From: Candidatus Sulfotelmatobacter sp.
Lineage (GTDB): Bacteria > Acidobacteriota > Terriglobia > Terriglobales > Acidobacteriaceae
Assembly: GCA_030037575.1 (NCBI GenBank)
Contig: JASHRB010000185.1
Location: 1 to 7,978 of the forward strand
Reading direction: 5' to 3'
DNA length: 7,978 nucleotides
In this document: positions 1-5,585 of the stretch, piece by piece
How the letters are laid out: every line of letters begins with the position of its first letter
How positions within the stretch are numbered: the stretch's first letter is position 1
Translations under genes and position numbers: made by a program
The notes under the pieces: model-generated
The model's input: only the letters and a program-made list of their open reading frames with translations
Told to the model about the DNA's origin: nothing
The model's database searches: none

Positions 1-542
1 GAGAACGTCTCGTTCGTTGTCTCGTTCCTGATGGAGACGCTGTATTCTTTGTCGCCATCATATGTGACCCCGGCAGAAAATTTGTCGCCGGGGGCGATGG
101 ACACGTCGCTGATCACCACGGTGTTCAATGGATAGAACTCGTACCAGACGTAGTAATAAGGCTTGCTCCCGATGCAATCGGCGTCGGTGCCGGTTTGCTC
201 GACGGTGTTCGAGCTCCAGCCGTCGATTCCCACCCACTCCGAAGAATCGGTGTCGGGAGTTTTCCGGCAATCGACCGAGTGCACGATCCACGAACCCTGC
301 ACGTAGGTGAAATCGGAGCCAGTGACGGCGTAACCCGTCCATATGGTGTTGTACGAAACGGTAACGTGGCGCAGCGGATCGTAGTAAGGCGGGCGAGTTC
401 CGGGAGCTACGATTCGCGGGCGGTGGAGGCGGGAGATGATTGTTTGCGCATTTGATGCAGCGCCGGTTGAAAGTTGCGCGATGGCCGGCAACACGGCGAG
501 CACAAAAACAAATCCTGAGACGGGCAAGCGGCCGGACAGCAT
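1..542 (-). CDS. G1-family glutamic endopeptidase (eqolisin), N-terminal part, cut by the window start
   Basis: The frame stays open for 180 codons from an ATG at 540-542 to the window edge, so the 3' end is missing. Residues 1-33 look like a signal peptide: MLSGRLPVSG, then the hydrophobic FVFVLAVLPAIA. A short propeptide-like stretch follows, then the eqolisin core. The core shows TGYAVTG near 69-75, GSWIV at 83-87, WVGIDGW at 103-109, and VEQTGTD at 114-120, whose Q116 matches the family's catalytic Gln. YEFYP follows at 134-138. Cysteines at 92 and 123 are also present in the paralogue at 904-1743. The catalytic Glu motif would lie beyond the window. The family is known for acid endopeptidases that use a Gln/Glu dyad, so a secreted acid protease is inferred. 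The first aromatic motif reads IWTGYAV rather than NWSGYAV. The start is supported by AGGAG five bases upstream and a promoter-like pair further up. It is probably transcribed separately from its paralogue. Confidence 0.87.
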   Translation of the reverse strand, partial: MLSGRLPVSGFVFVLAVLPAIAQLSTGAASNAQTIISRLHRPRIVAPGTRPPYYDPLRHVTVSYNTIWTGYAVTGSDFTYVQGSWIVHSVDCRKTPDTDSSEWVGIDGWSSNTVEQTGTDADCIGSKPYYYVWYEFYPLNTVVISDVSIAPGDKFSAGVTYDGDKEYSVSIRNETTNETF

Positions 543-547
543 AATCA

Positions 548-552
548 CTCCT
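548..552 (-). promoter_or_regulatory. Ribosome binding site fixing the start of the partial eqolisin
   Basis: On the minus strand AGGAG is followed by the five-base spacer TGATT and then ATG. This is a near-ideal Shine-Dalgarno placement and settles the start at 542. Confidence 0.75.
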
Positions 553-596
553 GGGATGAAGGACCGCGTTTGATTGCGGTGCGCTGGGATCGGATC

Positions 597-625
597 ATTG
601 TATAGGCAGGAAAGGTGATTGGGAA
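597..625 (-). promoter_or_regulatory. Putative sigma-70 type promoter of the partial eqolisin
   Basis: Minus strand: a -35-like TTCCCA (620-625, four of six consensus bases), a 17-base spacer and a -10-like TACAAT (597-602, five of six). Transcription would begin near 590, leaving a leader of about 48 bases with the AGGAG site in it. This is pattern matching only. Confidence 0.4.
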
Positions 626-720
626 TGGGGGCGCGGGAAGTATCATACCGATTCTGATGCGCACCAAACGTGCGTTTTATGCCTCACAAAAGACGAGGTA
701 GTTCGCACCGCGCGGCGCCC

Positions 721-825
721 GGGTCCTTCGCTTGTCCAAAGACGTTTGTTCAGGATGACAAGCAAAAGATGACCCTTGCCACAGCAGGTTCGTCACCGCC
801 GCTTGGTGCGGCTCAGAATGACATC
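721..825. repeat. Two tandem units of an acidobacterial-type extragenic repeat
   Basis: Unit 1 (about 721-760) begins GGGTCCTTCGC and ends CAGGATGACA. Unit 2 (about 787-825) begins GGTTCGTC and ends CAGAATGACATC. Both have a variable, hairpin-forming middle. Unit 2 contains a perfect hairpin: GCCGC (798-802), loop TTGGT, GCGGC (808-812). On the minus strand the units read GTCATYCTGA at one end and GAAGGACC-like sequence at the other. I associate that form with short elements scattered between genes in acidobacterial genomes; this is from memory and not searched. Both units lie 3' of the upstream eqolisin. They could act as terminators, transcript-stabilising hairpins or simply mobile repeats. 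Confidence 0.55.
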
Positions 826-891
826 GCGTGGGTTCGGTCTCAGCCGGTGAAGGCGGCGCAATCCATGCCCCGCCTTCGTTTGCTACCAGCC

Positions 892-915
892 GATTCTGAA
901 TCGCTATTCAGAATC
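892..915 (-). terminator. Perfect 10-bp inverted repeat spanning the eqolisin stop codon
   Basis: GATTCTGAAT (892-901) and ATTCAGAATC (906-915) are exact reverse complements around a four-base loop. The TAG stop of the upstream eqolisin (904-906) sits across the loop and the arm edge. There is no T-run after it on the minus strand, so it is not a standard intrinsic terminator. It could pause or protect the 3' end of the mRNA or work together with the repeat hairpins downstream. Confidence 0.45.
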
Positions 916-1743
916 CCAGGTGACGGTGAAGCTAGAGCCATCGGAGGTCAGGACCGATGGTACGGCTTCATCCGCGCCGCTGTTGCCGTTGACCATGAGC
1001 GACCGAAACACATCGGAGCCGAAGTCGCTGATCGGACCGGTTATTCCTGAGTCGGAGGCATCGTTGGTGCCGGTAACATCGGAATAATCCTGACCAAAGT
1101 CGACGGTACGGAAATCGGAGAGCGGCAGGATGCCTCCGCTGTTGGTGCAGCAGGGCGCTTCCGCGATCCATTCCGCGGAGGAACGCTTCGCACCGGAAAC
1201 ATGCCCGGCCTTGGTGAAGCTCTTGCCGGTAGTTTTGTTCTTGATGGCTATGGTGAACTCCGTACCGCTGTCCCAAACCACTTCAGCCGTCATGACGTCG
1301 CCCGGAGTCACTTTGATGCTGGAAATCAGAACCGAGGCCGCCGGATAGAACTCATACCACGCGTAATAAGAAGGGCTCTTGCCATCGCAGTCGGAATCGG
1401 TCCCGGTTTGCTCGACGGTGTCGGAAGTCCATCCGTCGATGCCCACCCAGAATGCGGCGTAGGTATTGGGAGTCTTAGTGCAGTTGACAGTGGGAATCAC
1501 CCACGAGCCTTTGGCAGAGGTAAAGGAAGTTCCGGTAACGGCGTAACCGCTCCAGTTGGTGCTTTCTTCGACAGTGACATTGTCGACCACATACGCGGGG
1601 ACCCCGGGATAAACTTTGCGCGGAGCACGTTGACGCGGCACGACGACCGATGCAGCGGGTTGAAATGCCGAAACGTTGGGAACCTGGGCAAGGGCAGGCA
1701 CGATGGCCAGTGCTAATAGACTTCCGAAGCCTTTCGCTAGCAT
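904..1743 (-). CDS. G1-family glutamic endopeptidase (eqolisin), complete, secreted
   Basis: The product is 279 residues from the ATG at 1741-1743. Residues 1-26 form a signal peptide: MLAKGFGSLLALAIVPALA, with likely cleavage after ALA or near NVSA. Residues 27-58 look like a short pro-region rich in basic residues. The catalytic domain follows, with TNWSGYAVTG at 62-71, WVGIDGW at 99-105, VEQTGTD at 110-116 (Q112 is the predicted catalytic Gln), YEFYP at 130-134, and SSAEWIAEAP at 188-197, which carries the family's catalytic Glu. Cysteines at 88, 119, 198 and 199 could form disulfides. Known family members cleave proteins at acidic pH outside the cell, and that role is inferred here. An ATG 57 bases further upstream is in frame, but it has no ribosome binding site, would put a charged stretch before the signal peptide, and overlaps a promoter-like element. 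AAAGGA ten bases before the chosen ATG supports the shorter form. The gene is a paralogue of the one at 1-542. Confidence 0.92.
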   Translation of the reverse strand: MLAKGFGSLLALAIVPALAQVPNVSAFQPAASVVVPRQRAPRKVYPGVPAYVVDNVTVEESTNWSGYAVTGTSFTSAKGSWVIPTVNCTKTPNTYAAFWVGIDGWTSDTVEQTGTDSDCDGKSPSYYAWYEFYPAASVLISSIKVTPGDVMTAEVVWDSGTEFTIAIKNKTTGKSFTKAGHVSGAKRSSAEWIAEAPCCTNSGGILPLSDFRTVDFGQDYSDVTGTNDASDSGITGPISDFGSDVFRSLMVNGNSGADEAVPSVLTSDGSSFTVTWDSE

Positions 1744-1753
1744 AGAACGCTGA

Positions 1754-1759
1754 TCCTTT
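1754..1759 (-). promoter_or_regulatory. Ribosome binding site supporting the shorter eqolisin start
   Basis: AAAGGA on the minus strand lies ten bases before the ATG at 1743. The alternative ATG at 1800 has no purine-rich sequence before it. Confidence 0.5.
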
Positions 1760-1798
1760 CCCACCCGGGACGTTGACGAGCGGTCCTGGAGTCCTGCC

Positions 1799-1826
1799 AT
1801 TTTAGCCGGAAACCCGCGCAGGTCGA
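1799..1826 (-). promoter_or_regulatory. Weak putative promoter of the complete eqolisin
   Basis: Minus strand: TCGACC (1821-1826, four of six to the -35 consensus), a 16-base spacer and TAAAAT (1799-1804, five of six to the -10). The start of transcription would fall near 1790, downstream of the first in-frame ATG, which agrees with translation beginning at 1743. Confidence 0.3.
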
Positions 1827-2193
1827 GGCAGTTGGTTGTAAATTGTTCGAGAATTGTGAGTGCATGGGCTTAAGACTTCTGACCGATCCCTTGTTCAAGA
1901 TGGACGCTTGGTTGGAGAAGCGCATTCGGGGGGGCACTACGATTACGAATAATCGAGCGAGATGGAGGATGATTTGCCGGTTTCTGCTAGCGCGAAACGG
2001 GTCGTAAATGTTACGGACGAGGGCGATCAGGCCGAACCTGGGTTTTGCCGCCGCCCAAGGTTCGACAAAATCGGAACAGCGAATTTTTTTTCGGGCAAGA
2101 TGCATAGCACGCTGCTGACCCCTGCTGTTCGCCGCCGTGGCCGACTTCGTTCATTCCGCTGCGCTCGCCGATCGGGCCTACATCGTAAAATCC

Positions 2194-2216
2194 CAGGCCG
2201 TACAATGACCGGCCTG
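2194..2216 (-). terminator. Possible intrinsic terminator
   Basis: CAGGCCG (2194-2200) and CGGCCTG (2210-2216) form a perfect 7-bp GC-rich stem with a nine-base loop. On the minus strand the stem is followed by GGATTTTACG, a short and offset T-run. It lies about 30 bases after the TAA that closes the possible gene remnant at 2246-2408, a sensible place for its terminator. Confidence 0.35.
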
Positions 2217-2495
2217 AACATTTGATCAAGCGTTGATTGTGACCCTTACTTGCCCGCATAGAGAAGGGCCAACAAGTTCTCGTATGCTTCGCCGTCGAGT
2301 TGATTCCGCTGCTCGGGGGGTGTTGCTCACATCGACCAACGCTGCGCTGCCACGCGGGAGATTGTTCGGAGGCAGCGAAGATAAAATCAGCAGGTTTCGA
2401 AGGGGCATTTTCCCTGTGCATGTTCAAGAAAGGGGATAACCGCGGCGGAACTACGCCATGCAAAATAATTTTGGAGCAGGCGAGAAGAGATTTTT

Positions 2496-2547
2496 GCGAG
2501 GGAAACCCTTCGCCCCGCCCGAAGACAACGGTTGCGTGCAGAATGAC
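2496..2547. repeat. Third copy of the extragenic repeat, 3' of the aminotransferase
   Basis: The block from 2506 reads CCCTTCGC at its left end and CAGAATGAC at 2539-2547, with an AAGAC string in between. This is the same ordering as unit 1 at 721-760. Just left of it, GCGAGGG (2496-2502) pairs with CCCTTCGC (2506-2513) with one bulged base around an AAA loop. It sits 33 bases after the aminotransferase stop codon, the same relation to a minus-strand gene as the units behind the eqolisin. Confidence 0.45.
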
Positions 2548-2580
2548 GCGCTTGCATGGCCCGCGACCGAGACCAGTCCG

Positions 2581-3771
2581 CTAGAGATTTTTTTTCGTCC
2601 ACTGGTCGACGCGGTCGAGGGCCTGCTGCAAGTTCTCGAGAGAGTTGGCGATGCTGAAGCGCAGATAGCCTTCGCCGAAGGCTCCAAAAGAAGTACCCGA
2701 CAGCGCAGCGACGCCGGCTTGTTCGAGCAAGGTATCGGAGAGCGGCTTCGATTTCCATCCGGTTTGCTTGATGTTGGGAAAGACGTAAAACGCGCCGTGT
2801 GGCATGCGGCAGGAAAATCCTCTGATTTTGTTGAGACCGGCGACAAAAACGTCGCGGCGGCGCTTGAACTCCGCGCACATGTGATCAACGGACGATTGAT
2901 CTCCGCGCAACGCTTCGACGCCGGCGATTTGCGTGAAGCTCGCGGTGCAGGAATTCGAGTTGGTCATGAGGCGTGTGATGTGGGTGGCGAGATCGGCGCG
3001 CATGACCCCGTAGCCCATGCGCCATCCGGTCATGGCGTAGGTTTTGGAGAAGCCGTCAAGGAGAATTGTGCGTTCCTGCATGGCAGGAATCGACATGATG
3101 GAGAAATGCTCGCCTTCGAACAGCAGGCGGCTGTAAATCTCGTCAGACAGAATAAGGATGTTGCGGTCGCCGATGACGCGAGCGACCTGCTCGACATCTT
3201 TGCGCGGCATGACACCCCCGGTGGGATTGTGTGGAGAATTCAGAACGAGGAGTTTGGTGCGGTCGGTGATGAGAGAAGCAAGTTCGTCGACGTCGAGGGA
3301 AAAGTCGCGGTCTTCGCGGAGCGGGATGGGCACGGCTTTACCGCCGATGTAGTGAATCATCGACTCGTAAATGGGGAAGCCGGGGTTGGGATAGATGACT
3401 TCATCTCCTTCATCAATTAACGCGATAATCGTAAAGAAAATAATAGGCTTGCCGCCAGGGACGACGACGACTTCTTCGGCGGCAACCTTGACCCCGCGGG
3501 TGCGGCTTACATAGTCGGCGACGGTTTGGCGGAGTTCGGGAAGACCGGCCGAGGGGCCGTAGTGGGTCCATCCCTTGTGGAGCGCGTCGACGGCGGCTTC
3601 GACGACGTCCGAAGGGGTATCGAAATCGGGCTCGCCGATTTCGAGGTGGATGATGCTCTTGCCCTGGCGCTCAAGCGCACGCGCTTTGTTGAGCACTTCG
3701 AAAGCGGTTTCGGTGCCCAGCCGCGACATGCGGCGGGCGAGTTGAAGTTCGTATTGGGTGGTGGATGGCAT
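2581..3771 (-). CDS. PLP-dependent class I/II aminotransferase
   Basis: This is a complete 396-residue fold-type I aminotransferase, the usual length for the family. It transfers an amino group between an amino acid and a 2-oxo acid in the cytoplasm, using pyridoxal phosphate. Visible landmarks are EIGEPDFDTP at 44-53, the YGPSAGLPELR segment at 71-81, and PGGKP at 105-109. NSPHNPTG at 178-185 has the PLP-contacting N182. SDEIY at 209-213 has D210 and Y213. DGFSKTYAMTGWR at 239-251 has the Schiff-base lysine K243. YLRFSIANS at 369-377 has R371, which binds the substrate carboxylate. The Gly-Gly-Lys at 106-108 resembles the substrate-contacting lysine region of subgroup I-gamma aspartate/prephenate aminotransferases, but the exact substrate cannot be read from the sequence. 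GGGAG lies ten bases before the ATG. A run of eight A occurs four codons before the stop. It follows the glycosyltransferase by 77 bases and has its own TATAAT. Confidence 0.95.
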   Translation of the reverse strand: MPSTTQYELQLARRMSRLGTETAFEVLNKARALERQGKSIIHLEIGEPDFDTPSDVVEAAVDALHKGWTHYGPSAGLPELRQTVADYVSRTRGVKVAAEEVVVVPGGKPIIFFTIIALIDEGDEVIYPNPGFPIYESMIHYIGGKAVPIPLREDRDFSLDVDELASLITDRTKLLVLNSPHNPTGGVMPRKDVEQVARVIGDRNILILSDEIYSRLLFEGEHFSIMSIPAMQERTILLDGFSKTYAMTGWRMGYGVMRADLATHITRLMTNSNSCTASFTQIAGVEALRGDQSSVDHMCAEFKRRRDVFVAGLNKIRGFSCRMPHGAFYVFPNIKQTGWKSKPLSDTLLEQAGVAALSGTSFGAFGEGYLRFSIANSLENLQQALDRVDQWTKKNL

Positions 3772-3800
3772 GAAGCGAACACTCCCGGAAAGCCTCAGGC

Positions 3801-3806
3801 ATTATA
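3801..3806 (-). promoter_or_regulatory. Perfect -10 element upstream of the aminotransferase
   Basis: A consensus TATAAT on the minus strand lies 30 bases before the ATG, in the gap after the glycosyltransferase stop. It would give a leader of roughly 22 bases that includes the GGGAG site at 3782-3786. No good -35 hexamer is seen 16-18 bases upstream, so activity may need an activator or the match may be chance. Confidence 0.4.
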
Positions 3807-3848
3807 CGACGCGGGGTTCGCTGAGCGTTCGGAATCGATTATGAAGCT

Positions 3849-4826
3849 TTATTCCGAGACGCTGTGCTCTTCGTTTTGGGCACGGAGAACGCGATCGACC
3901 GAATAGGGGGCCCGATGGCGCGGCTCGTGGTAGTGACGCACCTGCATCTCGCCGAGCAGGCCGATGGCGAGCAGATTTAAACCGCCGAGCAGCAGACCCA
4001 AGGCAAGCATCATAAGTGGACCATGTGTGGTCATGACGTGAACGCCGCGCAGAAACTTTTCGGCGCCCAGCCAGGCCACGAGCGCGCTGCCGCCGGTGAG
4101 ACAGACCATGCCCAAGGTCCCGAAGAAATGCAACGGACGGGAGAGATAACGAAGCAGGAAGCGAATGGTAATGAGATCGAAGAAGACGCGAAAAGTGCGA
4201 GAGATGCCGTAGTGCGATGCTCCGCGCTCGCGGTTCACGTTGCGGATGGGCACTTCGCAAATGGAGGCGCCATACCACGACGCTAATGCAGGAATGAAGC
4301 GGTGTAACTCGCCGTAGAGCGGAACCTGCTCGAGAATTTCGCGTCGATAGGCCTTGAAAGTCGTGCCGAAATCGTGAATGTTCACACCGCTCAATTTGGC
4401 CATGAGCCAGTTCGCAACGCGGGAGGGAAAACGGCGCATCCAGAAATTGTCGATGCGGACCTTGCGCCATCCGCTGACGATGTCGTAACCGGCGGCAATC
4501 TTTTCGAGGAATAAAGGAATGTCCGCGGGATCGTGCTGCAAGTCGCCGTCCATGGCGATGATGTACTCGCCGCGGGCGTGGTCGAATCCGGCGGCCAGTC
4601 CGGCAGTCTGGCCGAAGTTGCGGCGAAGCTTTACAACCGTGACGCGGCTGTCGACGGCAGCGATCTCGCGCAGCATGGCGAACGTGTGGTCGCTCGATCC
4701 ATCATCGACCAGAACAATTTCGAAGCTCTCGCCCGCGGCTTCCATGACCGCTTTGAGCCGGTCGTAGAGATCGGTGACATTCTCCTGCTCGTTATGGAGC
4801 GGGACCACAATCGAATATTTTGGCAC
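3849..4826 (-). CDS. Family 2 glycosyltransferase, polyprenyl-phosphate sugar synthase type, membrane anchored
   Basis: The product has 325 residues. An N-terminal GT-A catalytic domain is followed by two C-terminal membrane segments, the layout of DPM1/GtrB/ArnC-like enzymes that move a sugar from a nucleotide donor to undecaprenyl phosphate at the inner membrane face. The sequence shows IVVPLHNE at 6-13, VDDGSSD at 40-46, the metal-binding DGDLQHDP at 93-100 and FGTTFKAYRR at 153-162. RGASHYG at 201-207 is a conserved basic motif of this subgroup. Hydrophobic helices lie near 232-254 and 270-293, then a short charged tail. The likely role is cell-surface glycan, glycolipid or lipid A modification; the sugar is unknown. 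Translation starts at GTG: an in-frame TAA only nine bases upstream excludes an earlier start, and the next Met comes after the first conserved motif. No Shine-Dalgarno sequence is visible and a TATAAT lies ten bases before the GTG. Confidence 0.95.
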   Translation of the reverse strand: MPKYSIVVPLHNEQENVTDLYDRLKAVMEAAGESFEIVLVDDGSSDHTFAMLREIAAVDSRVTVVKLRRNFGQTAGLAAGFDHARGEYIIAMDGDLQHDPADIPLFLEKIAAGYDIVSGWRKVRIDNFWMRRFPSRVANWLMAKLSGVNIHDFGTTFKAYRREILEQVPLYGELHRFIPALASWYGASICEVPIRNVNRERGASHYGISRTFRVFFDLITIRFLLRYLSRPLHFFGTLGMVCLTGGSALVAWLGAEKFLRGVHVMTTHGPLMMLALGLLLGGLNLLAIGLLGEMQVRHYHEPRHRAPYSVDRVLRAQNEEHSVSE

Positions 4827-4836
4827 GGTACTTTAG

Positions 4837-4842
4837 ATTATA
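4837..4842 (-). promoter_or_regulatory. -10 element next to the GTG start of the glycosyltransferase
   Basis: A perfect TATAAT lies ten bases before the GTG start codon on the minus strand. Normal spacing would put the first transcribed base about three bases before the GTG or at it, giving a leaderless or nearly leaderless mRNA, which fits the lack of a ribosome binding site. The -35 region is weak (TCTGCA at 17-base spacing, three of six). Confidence 0.5.
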
Positions 4843-5029
4843 GCGTGAACTGCGCCGGGTGCAGACTGAATTTGCAGTAGCCTAAGGTAATGATGCCAGG
4901 CGCCGCAGGGAATTCGGCCCGACTTCGTCGCTTAAGGGCGAGATCTTCGAGCTGCTTTTCGCCGCACTCCGGAAAAAAGGCCCTGATACGAAGCGCGCTG
5001 GACGCTTTCGAACGCCAGAACAGGAGACC

Positions 5030-5055
5030 TTAACCCTGGTCTTTAACCCTGATCT
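5030..5055. repeat. 13-bp tandem direct repeat over the stop codon of the small conserved gene
   Basis: TTAACCCTGGTCT (5030-5042) is followed directly by TTAACCCTGATCT (5043-5055), a tandem pair with one mismatch. The second copy contains the gene's TAA stop and the codons just before it. The first copy adds another TAA in a different frame. It looks like a small slippage duplication at the gene's 3' end. Confidence 0.6.
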
Positions 5056-5294
5056 TTCAGCTTCAATTTCGATTTGTTTTCTTCTATGAACTTCCCTAAT
5101 TCTTCGGCGGCGGCGAGCAGGCGGTTCCACTGCTCGTAGTAGAGAGTGACCGGGAAGCGGCCGAGGCCGTAAACACTAACTCCGCCTTTTTCGCCGACCT
5201 TGAAGATAAGATCGCCGCTGCGCTTCTTGGTCTCGACCTCTTTTTCCAACTGCGCCAAACGTGCTTTCAGTTCCTCGTAAGACGGTTCAGACAT
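5043..5294 (-). CDS. Small conserved hypothetical protein
   Basis: The product is 83 residues of unknown function. Residues 1-25 (SYEELKARLAQLEKEVE region) have a leucine/glutamate heptad pattern typical of a short coiled coil. A compact motif region at 33-54 follows, containing GEKGGVSVYGLGRFPVTLYY. The C-terminal helix at 55-80 is charged and amphipathic (QWNRLLAAAEELGKFIEEN). I recall similar small proteins with a conserved KGGVSVYGLGRFPVTLY core in several bacterial phyla, always hypothetical; this is memory, not a search. No signal peptide or membrane segment is seen, so it is probably cytoplasmic and oligomeric. The start is supported by GAGGAG four bases before the ATG (5299-5304). It sits 216 bases upstream of the glycosyltransferase on the same strand. 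That gap has no clear terminator but does have a promoter-like element. Confidence 0.85.
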   Translation of the reverse strand: MSEPSYEELKARLAQLEKEVETKKRSGDLIFKVGEKGGVSVYGLGRFPVTLYYEQWNRLLAAAEELGKFIEENKSKLKLKDQG

Positions 5295-5585
5295 GATGCT
5301 CCTCGAACGTGAGTTTGAAACACCCTGCCTAGCCTACGCTTGTTTGTAAGAATAGTAACCTGTCTGGGAATTGCCACATGGAACGTAACCGTTATAGGCT
5401 AAAGAGGATCTGGGAATTCAGGCTTTGTGGAATCATTCCGAGGGGCACCTCCCTTCTTCCCGTGATGGTTTCGATCGGTTCTCGCCGTCAAGGGTAGGCT
5501 TCGCCGCGCCCCAAAAGGGGCCGCTTGACCGCTCCGGGCCCGCTGCGAACGCCGCTCCACCAGGGAAGGAAAGCGGAAAAAAGGA
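5295..5585. other. Intergenic region between the small conserved gene and the transposase relic
   Basis: No gene is accepted. The left part holds the putative promoter and small repeats described at 5349-5377. The right part is GC-rich and has a perfect hairpin: GCCCC (5508-5512), loop AAAA, GGGGC (5517-5521). Part of this stretch is probably the 5' end of the decayed insertion sequence, but I could not find a left terminal inverted repeat. The frames of about 80-127 codons here overlap each other and include the frameshifted relic. Confidence 0.5.
5349..5377 (-). promoter_or_regulatory. Weak putative promoter of the small conserved gene
   Basis: Minus strand: GTGGCA (5372-5377, four of six to -35), a 17-base spacer and TATTCT (5349-5354, four of six to -10). 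Just upstream are an inverted repeat TAAC-c-GTTA (5386-5394) and two copies of TCTGGGAATT (5363-5372 and 5409-5418). These could be operator sequence, but nothing ties them to a known regulator. Confidence 0.25.

Larger units (their letters stand above)
543..903. other. Intergenic region between the two eqolisin genes
   Basis: No credible gene is seen. From right to left it holds the left arm of the stop-codon hairpin of the upstream eqolisin (from 892), two tandem extragenic repeat units (721-825), and a small hairpin with CGCAC and GTGCG arms (660-664 and 670-674) followed by TTTT on the plus strand. The promoter and ribosome binding site of the downstream eqolisin come next. The 126-codon plus-strand frame across 670-1050 runs through these repeats and into the antisense of a real gene, and was not accepted. 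Confidence 0.7.
1744..2580. other. Gene-poor region between the eqolisin and the aminotransferase
   Basis: I accept no intact gene here. Frames of 60-160 codons exist on both strands, but none has a ribosome binding site, a recognisable motif or plausible composition. The region holds the eqolisin promoter (1799-1826) and a weak hairpin (GTTCGA at 2060-2065, bulged partner at 2071-2077) before a plus-strand run of eight T (2084-2091). A stronger hairpin sits at 2194-2216. A possible frameshifted minus-strand gene remnant ends with a TAA at 2246-2248, and a third copy of the extragenic repeat lies at 2496-2547. The stretch may be decayed coding DNA. Confidence 0.55.

Noticed and set aside
58..342. 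94-codon minus-strand frame and overlapping plus-strand frames at 128-455
   Set aside because: They overlap the partial eqolisin in other frames, are Arg-rich and carry no family motifs; the eqolisin frame explains the region.
670..1050. 126-codon plus-strand frame
   Set aside because: It crosses the extragenic repeats and runs antisense into the eqolisin, with no ribosome binding site or motif.
2060..2091. Plus-strand hairpin followed by eight T, resembling an intrinsic terminator
   Set aside because: The stem is short with a bulge, the T-run starts seven bases after it, and no plus-strand gene lies upstream.
1737..2105. 122-codon minus-strand frame upstream of the eqolisin
   Set aside because: It overlaps the eqolisin promoter, ribosome binding site and N-terminus in another frame, and I recognise no motif.
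1962..2225. 87-codon plus-strand frame
   Set aside because: No ribosome binding site or recognisable motif, and its second half is Arg-rich low-quality sequence.
2011..2463. 150-codon minus-strand frame
   Set aside because: Composition is not protein-like and it runs through the terminator-like hairpin; only the short remnant in the neighbouring frames looked protein-like.
2458..3420. 320-codon plus-strand frame
   Set aside because: It is the antisense shadow of the aminotransferase, whose motifs are unambiguous on the minus strand.
4882..5130. 82-codon minus-strand frame
   Set aside because: It overlaps the small conserved gene in another frame and is Arg/Ser-rich without motifs.
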